Part shown: positions 24,815-31,536 of the stretch, piece after piece
Position numbering within the stretch: the stretch's first letter is position 1
Layout of the letters: each line of letters opens with the position of its first letter
NCBI GenBank assembly: GCA_022837595.1
Contig: JALHFX010000001.1
Location: 96,585-160,584 of the forward strand
Length of the DNA stretch: 64,000 nucleotides
Origin: Propionibacterium sp.
GTDB taxonomy: Bacteria > Actinomycetota > Actinomycetes > Propionibacteriales > Propionibacteriaceae
Direction: 5' to 3'
The notes under the pieces: model-generated
The model's database searches: none
Seen by the model: the letters and a program-made list of their open reading frames with translations, nothing else
What the model was told of the DNA's origin: nothing
Position numbers and translations under genes: made by a program

Positions 24815-24980
24815 CAACGGTTTGTTTGAGGTTGAACGGCTCCGTGCATCAAAACTACTTTGAGTCGAGCGACGAGAGAGCGCAAAAAAGAAGGGAGTCT
24901 TTCCGGCTTGTAAGGGGAGGGTTTATCGCGGATCGCGATGAACAGGTGTAAAGCATCGGTTGCAATAAGGGTCAGGTGAG
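24815..24980. other. Short intergenic region
   Basis: 166 bp without a gene. It contains GGTTGAACGGC at 24829-24839, one base away from the complement of the shared-leader loop, and an A-rich stretch near 24893. I see no clear promoter or terminator. Confidence 0.3.
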
Positions 24981-25433
24981 ATGTTCAGAAAAATGCTGGA
25001 TCGGATTGCTCGCAACTGCGGCTATTTCACTTCTACAGAGGTCGAGATGTGTGTTCGTAGTGCGGAGAGAGAGGCGTTTAAATTTAGGCGCAAGGATTCG
25101 CCTCTAAAAGAGGGTGGCGGCGACGATATATCACTTGATGAAAATGGGGCAAGCCCGATCTTTCTCGATACGGCGATGAGAATTCTTCGACTTCACGGCT
25201 TTGCGCTGGTCTATTACGGTGGCAATGCACTTCACAAGGCTGTTGGTGCACCAACGGAGAGAAGAGGCTGGGAAGAGGATCTCTTTCGTGCTGTGTTCGC
25301 AATTGCTGGGCAAGAAAGTGTGCAATCGTCACGCCTGGCTGCATCGATTGAAAATAATCTGTTCGATCTCAACCACGCGGGAGAAGCGGGCATTGAGGTA
25401 GCTCGGATGATCTCTAGCGGGCGCAAGGCATGA
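24981..25433 (+). CDS. Hypothetical protein, 150 aa
   Basis: ATG preceded by GGTGAG. Composition is less GC-rich than its neighbours (many AT-rich codons), so it may have a different origin. A helical N-terminus (RKMLDRIARNCGYF) is followed by FLDTAMRILRLHGFALVYYGG. No family recognised. ATGA overlap with the next gene. Confidence 0.65.
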   Translation: MFRKMLDRIARNCGYFTSTEVEMCVRSAEREAFKFRRKDSPLKEGGGDDISLDENGASPIFLDTAMRILRLHGFALVYYGGNALHKAVGAPTERRGWEEDLFRAVFAIAGQESVQSSRLAASIENNLFDLNHAGEAGIEVARMISSGRKA

Positions 25434-25699
25434 GCCGTGCCGTGGGAAGCATCGAACAATCGGCATGGGCCGCCCGATTCAAGGCCGGCGCACCGTATCA
25501 GCTCAAAGAAGCCCTTGATATCGCCGAGCGGCTGAACTGGGTAGTGATTGAGCACAGGGATGATCACAGCGCCAAGGGTGACTGCCTGTGGGCGATCTTG
25601 CCTGACGTCAATCCCGAGTTCTGGCTTGATGCCACGCCGACAAAGGACGAAGCGATCGCGATCTGTGAGTCGATGGGTTGGCCGATCAGGAAGGCCTGA
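25430..25699 (+). CDS. Hypothetical protein, 89 aa
   Basis: ATGA overlap with the previous stop. Small alpha/beta layout: LKEALDIAERLNWVVIEHRDD, DCLWAILPDVNPEFWLDATPTKDEAIAICESMGWPI. No family recognised. Confidence 0.65.
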   Translation: MSRAVGSIEQSAWAARFKAGAPYQLKEALDIAERLNWVVIEHRDDHSAKGDCLWAILPDVNPEFWLDATPTKDEAIAICESMGWPIRKA

Positions 25700-25709
25700 G
25701 CGTGAACGC

Positions 25710-25747
25710 AAAAAAGGCCTCTGACTGAAAGGATCAGTGAGAGGCCT
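25710..25747 (-). terminator. Terminator for the minus-strand gene
   Basis: AGGCCTCT pairs with AGAGGCCT, with an inner ACTG/CAGT. The A run on the plus strand (25710-25715) is a T run on the minus strand, so it ends the transcript of the gene at 25771-25974. It may also stop the plus-strand pair. Confidence 0.8.
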
Positions 25748-25770
25748 GGAGTCGAGTCAGAGACTCAAGA

Positions 25771-25974
25771 TCACTCTCCAGCGCGAGCGATCATCACCCG
25801 TTCCGGAGGAGGCGGGCCAGGTTGTTCGATTTGAACAACAATCGCATCCACAACAGGAGCAGGTGCCTGAGTGAGTTCAGGTGGTTCCGACGCTCCGATG
25901 GTTACGGATGTCGCGATGTATCCGATCATGAATACGACATGACCGAAAACTTGGTTCAGGATGTAGGCTTCCAC
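25771..25974 (-). CDS. Small membrane-associated protein, 67 aa (GTG start)
   Basis: The frame is open for another 26 codons upstream, but the shared leader fixes the start as GTG at 25974, 5 nt after AAGGAGA. Residues about 10-30 are hydrophobic (VFGHVVFMIGYIATSVTIGA), a single membrane segment. A Pro-rich tail with acidic and Gln residues follows (QAPAPVVDAIVVQIEQPGPPPPE). Family not recognised. It is the only gene between its leader and terminator. Confidence 0.6.
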   Translation of the reverse strand: MEAYILNQVFGHVVFMIGYIATSVTIGASEPPELTQAPAPVVDAIVVQIEQPGPPPPERVMIARAGE

Positions 25975-25975
25975 G

Positions 25976-26009
25976 ATATCTCCTTGGGTTAGAACTGCAC
26001 CCTGGAAAT
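25976..26009 (-). promoter_or_regulatory. Shared leader, copy 11 (minus strand)
   Basis: Read on the minus strand: TTTCC, then GGGT pairing with ACCC around GCAGTTCTA, then AAGGAGATATC and GTG. It has the same order of elements as the plus-strand copies, on the opposite strand. Confidence 0.75.
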
Positions 26010-26080
26010 GCCATAGCCGGGCTAGTAAAAGGACTTGCGGGTCGTTTGGCAAGGGATTCTAAGTGAATCAAAAAGGTTAC

Positions 26081-26109
26081 TTGCAGCGTTTCTTGTAACC
26101 CATTATCCT
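26081..26109 (+). promoter_or_regulatory. Candidate promoter of the large RNA
   Basis: TTGCAG (26081-26086), a 17-bp spacer and TATCCT (26104-26109) form a sigma-70-like promoter; transcription would begin near 26116. Confidence 0.45.
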
Positions 26110-26115
26110 GCCCTT

Positions 26116-26911
26116 GAAGTTCAGTTCCGGCAGCGACCGCACGCACTGCTCGTCGGGACTTTTCGAAGGCTGCGGTGCGCCGTGGAACGTGCGGTGAGGC
26201 GGGAGGTAACGCAGCAAGATCGTGGTGGGGAATCACGGCAGGCCGGTGAAAGTCCGGCGCTCAGAAGCAAGGTCGTTCTTTGAGGGCTTGGCCGACCCCG
26301 CGTAGCTGATTCGGCGACAGAGCGGCTTTGCTTCTGAGCCACCAACGACTTGGTGGACAAGGAATGCGACGGAGCGCGGGGTCGCAACCCGCATGCACAG
26401 CTACTTGAGTACAGCGTACCGGTCCCCCTCTTGCCGGGTAGAAGGTAGCGTTCCGAAGCATGCCGAGAACCGAAGGCGCATGCGGCAAGCCGGGGAAGGG
26501 CCGGCACCTACAAGCAAGGCGACTGCCGCACAGGGAGCAATCCCTCCACGTTGCGGAATCTGGGCGCGCAGATCAGTCGCCTGCCTTGTGGGTTGGACTG
26601 TTGGCTTAGAAGCAGCCATCAGCTAAGGAGTCGGGCAAGGGCATGTAGTGACAGGGTAGCGCGGCCGAAGGGCATCAAGCCGCGTGAAGGGTCGATAGGT
26701 TGCTTGCGGAAATCTGCTTGCAACACAGCAAGGCGGCGTCGCAAACCGCTGAAGCAATGGGGTTGCTCCCCTGAGAAGGCGTGAATAAATTGCCGACGCT
26801 CGCGGCGAGCGCAATGCGAAGAGCGCGTAGGCCGAGGACCGCTTTGTCGGCGTAAGCCGCCGACGGGCCGAAGCTACCGGCGGTGCGGCCGTTTGATCAG
26901 ATGGGAGCCGG
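26116..26911 (+). ncRNA. Putative giant structured RNA, 5' portion
   Basis: About 800 nt with no plausible coding frame but dense short helices: GCCGG/CCGGC near 26245, CCACC/GGTGG near 26340, GCGGG/CCCGC near 26377, GTTGC/GCAAC near 26697. Purine-rich internal loops and GAAA/GNRA-like loops are frequent. It contains the rRNA-like segment at 26599-26621. Size and style are those of 'ornate' large bacterial RNAs (GOLLD, ROOL, OLE, HEARO), but I cannot assign it to one. Strand is inferred from the rRNA-like segment and the promoter. An IS1182-family element follows and seems to cut it in two. Confidence 0.55.
26599..26621 (+). ncRNA. Segment matching 23S rRNA helix 43 (GTPase-associated centre)
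   Basis: The core GGCTTAGAAGCAGCCATC lies within a 23-nt stretch that matches, from memory, the helix 43 region of bacterial 23S rRNA (the '1067 loop', near E. coli positions 1060-1085). The partner helix 44 sequence is absent and the flanks do not match rRNA. L11 and L10 contact this region in ribosomes. Confidence 0.6.
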
Positions 26912-28500
26912 CGGTGCTGCGTGGCGCAGAGCCTTTTTGGGCGGCGCCGTCGGCGTTGTTTAGTGGGCTGCTGCGGCCTCCAGGGCCGCCTCCCGCATCA
27001 GGTTATGGGCAAGCGCATGCCAGAGCAGGATGGCGCGTGCCTTGACGGTGCCGCAGACATTGAACCGGTGCAGCCCGCGACGGCGCAACTGGGCATTGGC
27101 ACATTCGACGCTGGCCGCGCGCGCCTTGTAGATTTCGGCAGCGTCCGCGGTGCCCATGCGGGCCCGCCACCGGGCGACGGCCGCGCTGTCACCGTCCTTG
27201 GGCAGGTGCGGGTCGATGGTTGGGTTGCGGCTGGCGGGCACCGGCACGTAGGGCTCGGTGCCCGCGGCGCTGAGCGCCGTGATGTGCTCGAGCTTGGCGA
27301 AGCCGCCGTCGGCCAGCCACTGGGCGGGCGTGCGGCCATAGCGGTTGCGCAGTTGGGTGTGCATCGGCGCCATCTGCTGCATGTCGGTACCGGCATTGGT
27401 CAGCTCGAGCGCGGCGATGATCTGGGTATCGGCATCGACGGCGAGTTGCGCATTGAAGGCGGGGCGAAAGCCGCCGTCGGCCATCTTCATCACCCGCGCC
27501 TGGCTGTCGGTGGTGCTCACGCGCGGCGCGCTGCCCGGCGGCTCGTCGTCGGGCGGCGGTGCGGCCTTGCGTTTGTCAGTCCGTCCCTTCTTCGTCTGGA
27601 CCTTGTCGAACTCGTCCAGGGTCGCCAATGCCCGGGCCAGGCGCTGCTCGCGCTCGCGCGCGGCCCGTTCCCGGGCGGCCTGCTGGCGGAGGCTGCTCGC
27701 CGCCGGATCGTCATGCAGTTCCTGCTTGAGCCGCTCGACCTGCGCACGCGCCTCTGCCAGCAGGCGGGCGAGCCGGTCGCGGCGGCGGAAGCTGGCCGCT
27801 TTGGCATGGGCGCGCACCCGCATGCCGTCCTGGGCGACGCGGTTGAGCTGAACCAACCCCCGATCGAGTAAGGCCGCTACGCTGCGCGTGAGCTGTGCGT
27901 CGAGCCAGGCGGCGTGCTCGGTGCGAAAGTCGGCCAGACTGTGATAATTGACCCCGACGCCCCCGCACAGCCAGCGGTAGGCATCGTCGCGCTCGCACAG
28001 CCGGTTCAGTTCGCGCGCCGAACCCACACCATCGATCGTCGCGTACAGCCACAGCCCCACCAGGATTGCCGGATCGATCGCCGCCCGGCCCGCGCGGCCT
28101 TCCACGGCCTTGATGCGCGCATACAGCGGCGCCAGGTCGAGCGATTGCACGAAGGCCCACACGGTGCGCGCGGCATGCCCGGGGGCAAGCAACGCATCCA
28201 GGTCGCAGGCGCGCAACTCGATCTGGTTGCGCTGCGCCGTCTGCACGCGCGGGCGTCCCTGGGGCGCATCGGCAGGTGCCGCCGCGCCTTCAGCCGGGAC
28301 CGGCAAGTCGTCAAACAACGCAGCGCTACGCTGCCCCTCGGTCGGCGAATTCGGCTCGGGCTTCATGGCCTGAACGATATCCGATCTCAGCCGAGATTGA
28401 TTCACACGTTCTGAGACCGAGTTGCGCATGGGCCACCTGGTAAGCGCAGAGGCACCCCGGAAACGGTAAGGCCGAAGCCCCGTTTGGCGTAACAGCACAC
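26912..28500 (-). mobile_element. IS1182-family insertion sequence (boundaries approximate)
   Basis: A single transposase gene on the minus strand, flanked by GTGCTG-type ends (plus strand 26913, and the inverted copy at 28494-28499). The ends match only partly, and no target duplication was resolved, so the limits are tentative. It separates two parts of a noncoding structured region. Confidence 0.65.
26960..28366 (-). CDS. IS1182-family transposase, 468 aa
   Basis: N-terminal domain with LCERDDAYRWLCGGVGVNYHSLADFR, the IS1182 family signature (DUF772-type). The middle has a helical insertion rich in Arg/Ala/Gln, followed by DSQARVMKMADGGFRPAFNAQLAVDADTQ (first catalytic Asp region), TPAQWLADGGF and a C-terminal HALAHNLMR. 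The ATG at 28366 is chosen; the frame is open further upstream. It looks complete. It cuts and moves the element by DDE chemistry. Confidence 0.85.
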   Translation of the reverse strand: MKPEPNSPTEGQRSAALFDDLPVPAEGAAAPADAPQGRPRVQTAQRNQIELRACDLDALLAPGHAARTVWAFVQSLDLAPLYARIKAVEGRAGRAAIDPAILVGLWLYATIDGVGSARELNRLCERDDAYRWLCGGVGVNYHSLADFRTEHAAWLDAQLTRSVAALLDRGLVQLNRVAQDGMRVRAHAKAASFRRRDRLARLLAEARAQVERLKQELHDDPAASSLRQQAARERAAREREQRLARALATLDEFDKVQTKKGRTDKRKAAPPPDDEPPGSAPRVSTTDSQARVMKMADGGFRPAFNAQLAVDADTQIIAALELTNAGTDMQQMAPMHTQLRNRYGRTPAQWLADGGFAKLEHITALSAAGTEPYVPVPASRNPTIDPHLPKDGDSAAVARWRARMGTADAAEIYKARAASVECANAQLRRRGLHRFNVCGTVKARAILLWHALAHNLMREAALEAAAAH

Positions 28501-29110
28501 CTTCTCACCCTCCGCACTGGCGAGGCTAAAGGCCAGTATCAACAGGAAAGAGGGCGTCCCGTGAAAAAAGCTGAACAGGGCTGCCGGGTAATGCGAACGG
28601 ACGGACGCAGGTTGCCAACGCTGTCAGGCTCCCTCTTTCCTGTTGAGGTGGTTTTTACGGCTGGGCTGACAACCTTCTGTCATTAAAACCGTAATCCGTG
28701 GCGAGTCAGCTTAGCTACGGCGGGGATCGCCCCTGTAATGGAAGTGCCAACGCACAGCACGAGATAGGCGATTGCTCGGTAGATCGGTCTCGGCTGATCT
28801 ATTCGGCGGCGAGACAGCCTGGAGAGACAGGCCTCACACGCATGGCCGCTGGCAGATCGCCATCTTTTGCCGAGGGTGGATTAACGACTGTCGGAGGTGC
28901 GGCAACACCCGGTCCGATGCGGACGCAGTGGTCAGTCGTGTGGGACGGTTCTGTCGCCACTCAGGAAGTGCCAGTTCGATTCTGGCTCGCTTGCCGAGGC
29001 TTGGTAGGACGGGGGGCGGTTCGAGTCCGCGAAAGGTCGCAGGGCGACAAATGGCATGACGGCCCGGAAAGACGGGCGCCACAGGTCGGTCGATTGCGCG
29101 AGACGTGAGG
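28501..29110 (+). ncRNA. Putative giant structured RNA, 3' portion
   Basis: About 610 nt with no coding frame. A 15-bp perfect helix joins 28540-28554 to 28631-28645. TTACGG near 28655 can pair with CCGTAA near 28690. Two tRNA T-arm-like hairpins lie at 28970-28986 (GCCAG/CTGGC around TTCGATT) and 29016-29030 (GCGG/CCGC around TTCGAGT). Two twin hairpins with GAGAGA/GAAAGA loops lie at 28817-28832 and 29062-29077. No terminator follows, so the transcript may continue into the HU and traT genes. That it is the continuation of 26116-26911 is inference from adjacency and style. Confidence 0.55.
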
Positions 29111-29159
29111 CCAGTCAAACGACCTCTGGTCACAACATTTCCATTGGAGGAAGAACTGG

Positions 29160-29438
29160 GTGAACAAGGCTGATCTGATTGATGCGATTGCGTCAAAAAC
29201 GGGGATGACCAAGGCCATCGCCGCTGCAACAACGGATGCGTTTCTCGAGTGTGTCACCGAGACGCTGGCCGAAGGCGGTTCGGTTTCGCTTTTGGGGTTT
29301 GGTAATTTCACTGTGACCGAACGCGCGGAACGGACAGGCCGCAACCCTCAAACCGGTGCCGAAGTCCAGATCCCGGCAGCGAAGGTGCCGAAGTTTTCCG
29401 CTGGCGCCAAGCTCAAGGCAGCCGTCAATAACTCGTGA
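29160..29438 (+). CDS. HU-family histone-like DNA-binding protein, 92 aa
   Basis: Complete HU/IHF fold: MNKADLIDAIASKTGMTKAIAAATTDAFLECV, the strand GGSVSLLGFGNFTVTERAER, the DNA-binding arm TGRNPQTGAEVQIPA and the C-terminal helix FSAGAKLKAAVN. GTG start 5-8 nt after GGAGG. Plasmid-borne HU proteins bend and compact DNA and can blunt the cost of plasmid carriage. It lies immediately after the large noncoding region and overlaps traT by 4 bp. Confidence 0.93.
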   Translation: MNKADLIDAIASKTGMTKAIAAATTDAFLECVTETLAEGGSVSLLGFGNFTVTERAERTGRNPQTGAEVQIPAAKVPKFSAGAKLKAAVNNS

Positions 29439-30190
29439 TTCGGATTGCATTTGTGATTAAGAAAGCCATTGTCGTAGCCGTTGCTGCGACCGTTCTCAGC
29501 GGTTGTGCCGCTACTCAGGTTGCGATCAGCAAGCGTGACCTCGACGTCCAGACGCGCATGTCGGAGACAGTCTTCCTTGACCCCGTCGGTCAGAGCAAGA
29601 AAACCGTCTTCGTCTCGGTGCGCAACACTAGCGACCGGCAAGAGCTCGACATCAGCCAGGAAATTGCCTCCGCGATCCAGTCCAAGGGCTACACGCTCAT
29701 GGATGACCCGGATGCTGCGCACTACATTCTCCAGGCGAACATCCTTCAGGTCGGCAAGACTTCTCCCACTGCGACGGAAGCTGCACTCAATCAGGGTTAC
29801 GGCGCTTCGGTCCTGGGTGGTGTCGTGATGGGTTCGGGCGTCGCCTATGCAGGCGGCAGCAGCGGCCGAGGCATTGCAGCCGCGGGTATCGTCGGCGCAC
29901 TGGCTGAGACGATCGCCGGCGCTGCGGTGAAGGACGTTTACTACTCGATCTCGACGGACCTGCAGATTCGTGAGCGAATCCGCGGTGGAGGAACGGCAAC
30001 CGTCAATTCCGCCCATCAGCTCAAGCAAGGTACCAGCGGCGGGTCCAATGTGACCTATTCGGAGCAGTCCGAGCACAAGATCTACCAGACCCGAATCGTC
30101 TCCATGGCCAACCAGGTCAACCTCGAGTTCGAGGCTGCTGTTCCTGAGCTCAAGCGTGGCTTGGTGACCTCGATCGCGGGCCTGTTCTAA
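29435..30190 (+). CDS. traT: TraT-type surface-exclusion lipoprotein, 251 aa
   Basis: Signal peptide with lipobox LSGC, acylated at C24. The mature protein matches TraT: KTVFVSVRNTSDRQELDI, YTLMDDPDAAHYILQANILQVGK, and a glycine-rich hydrophobic centre (SVLGGVVMGSGVAYAGG...GALAETIAGAAVKDV). TraT is an outer-membrane lipoprotein that blocks entry of related conjugative plasmids and confers serum resistance. GTG start overlapping the HU stop. It points to a conjugative or mobilisable ancestry, though no other tra gene is in the window. Confidence 0.93.
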   Translation: MIRIAFVIKKAIVVAVAATVLSGCAATQVAISKRDLDVQTRMSETVFLDPVGQSKKTVFVSVRNTSDRQELDISQEIASAIQSKGYTLMDDPDAAHYILQANILQVGKTSPTATEAALNQGYGASVLGGVVMGSGVAYAGGSSGRGIAAAGIVGALAETIAGAAVKDVYYSISTDLQIRERIRGGGTATVNSAHQLKQGTSGGSNVTYSEQSEHKIYQTRIVSMANQVNLEFEAAVPELKRGLVTSIAGLF

Positions 30191-30203
30191 GCAATTTCCT
30201 CAA

Positions 30204-30250
30204 AGAAAAAGCCCGGACAACCATCCGTTTGTGGATGGCTCCGGGCTATT
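30204..30250. terminator. Bidirectional terminator between convergent genes
   Basis: GCCCGG (30211-30216) pairs with CCGGGC (30241-30246), with inner ACCATCC/GGATGGT-like pairing. An A run lies before it (T run on the minus strand), so it best ends the minus-strand gene at 30258. Confidence 0.7.
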
Positions 30251-30257
30251 GTATTGG

Positions 30258-30554
30258 TCAGGTCAGGCAGGCACGGTCGCTACAGACACGACGCAGCGCC
30301 TCCTTGATTTCCTTCCAGGCGGCCTGACGCTCCGGCTCGCTGCTGAACTTGGTGCGACCCCACCAAAAGTCCATCCAGCGATTCAGCAGCGCGATGGCTG
30401 CCCGATCCTCATCGGTCGCAACGTGAAAACGCTCGCGCACTCTCAAGCCTTCCTTGTAGATCGCCAAGCCCGGTTCGGAGACCGTCTTGCTCTCCGAGTA
30501 CATCCGGATGCGCTCGAGCACGTCGAGCAGTTCGTCACGTAATGTGTCGTCCAT
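30258..30554 (-). CDS. Hypothetical protein, 98 aa, with shared leader
   Basis: The start at 30554 is fixed by the leader, as AAGGAGA lies 6 nt upstream; the frame extends further upstream without support. Charged helical protein (DDTLRDELLDVLERIRMYSESKTV; RERFHVATDEDRAAIALLNRWMDFWW). No family recognised. It is a single-gene cassette on the minus strand. Confidence 0.7.
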   Translation of the reverse strand: MDDTLRDELLDVLERIRMYSESKTVSEPGLAIYKEGLRVRERFHVATDEDRAAIALLNRWMDFWWGRTKFSSEPERQAAWKEIKEALRRVCSDRACLT

Positions 30555-30560
30555 TGCAGA

Positions 30561-30593
30561 TTCTCCTTGGTTAGTGCTGCGACCAGGAGATGC
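30561..30593 (-). promoter_or_regulatory. Shared leader, copy 12 (minus strand)
   Basis: Read on the minus strand: GCATCTCCTGGT pairs with ACCAAGGAGA with one bulge; the loop carries GCAGCACTA. It is followed by ATCTGCAATG. The loop matches copy 1 (GCAGCACTAACC). Confidence 0.8.
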
Positions 30594-30621
30594 TTTGGGA
30601 TGAGTGCGAAAGTTCAGCCAC

Positions 30622-31533
30622 TCATGCGACAAACTCTTTGAGCGCCGGTAAGCCCTTCACGATCCGGACGCTCTCCAGACTCACCCGCACGATCCGCTTC
30701 AGCAGGTCCACGATGTACCGCGGATCGTCCGACCACTCGTTGGGATCGTTCTTGATGCCTGACCCCTTGTCGACCGTCACCTGGTAGCGCTCCATGATCC
30801 ACTCGATCGCCGGCTTGCCGTTGACCACGTACTCGTAGGCCTCAAGCGGGATGTCACGCAGCACCAGGTGCGGGTTGTAGACGATGACGCTCTTGTCGGG
30901 CTTGCCGTCCTTCTTCCCGAAGGTCATCTTCGTCACCAGGTAGTCGTCCGGCTCCATGACCAGGCGCTTGGCTTCTTCGGTTAATGGGAAGGGGGCGACC
31001 GTCTCGTAGTTCAGATGCCACTCGCCCAGCTGGCGGCCGGCTGCCGAGAACGCGTCGAAGTCCTCAGCGAAGGGAATGCGCGGAAGCATCTTCTTGAGAT
31101 CGGCCGCGAAGCGCTGCCGGTACTCGGGCGAGTGCAAGATCCCGTAGACGTACCAGAAGATGTCTTCCTTGCTGATCGCAGCGTCGCCGTAGTGGGTCCG
31201 GAAAGCACCCAGCGCCCAATCCGTGATCGCGTCTCGGCGGACGTAGCCGCCGGCATCGGGGGTGCCAGCGGCACAAAACATTTCACCCTGGGGTCCAGCA
31301 TTCTCCTCAACCTTCTCATACCAGTAGAGAGGGAAGCACTGACCAGTGTCAGTTAGATGGTGATCGGGGACATGATTCGCGACCAAGACAGAGAAGCCCT
31401 TCCTATCAGCAACCCCAATGGAAGAGATCACAACATTCTGGTGGCTAGAAGACGGGAACAGTCTTGGGAGAAGATAGCTGCTCCAGTTCAGGCGGCGGTT
31501 GAAGTAAAGCCACTGCTTAGAAAATGGTCTATA
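30622..31533 (-). pseudogene. Type ISP restriction-modification enzyme, C-terminal fragment
   Basis: The frame has the conserved C-terminal part of type ISP enzymes: YRPFSKQWLYFNRRLN near its beginning, then QCFPLYWYEK, the target-recognition segment RIPFAEDFDAFSAAGRQLGEWHLNYE, and YQVTVDKGSGIKNDPNEW, ending naturally. The helicase, nuclease and methyltransferase parts (over 1000 residues in intact enzymes) are missing; the frame ends abruptly near 31533 where the BrxL fragment begins on the other strand. It is a remnant and cannot be functional by itself. Confidence 0.75.
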
Positions 31534-31536
31534 CGC

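Noticed and set aside
24829..24839. A small RNA complementary to the shared-leader loop (GGTTGAACGGC)
   Set aside because: Only 10 of 11 bases complement the loop, and there is no promoter or terminator around it.
26599..26621. A fragment of a 23S rRNA gene
   Set aside because: Only about 23 nt match; flanking sequence is unrelated.
26116..26911. A group II intron
   Set aside because: There is a GTGCG-like start but no recognisable domain V and no reverse transcriptase frame.
28900..29035. tRNA genes, because of two good T-arms
   Set aside because: No acceptor stem or anticodon arm could be paired with either T-arm.
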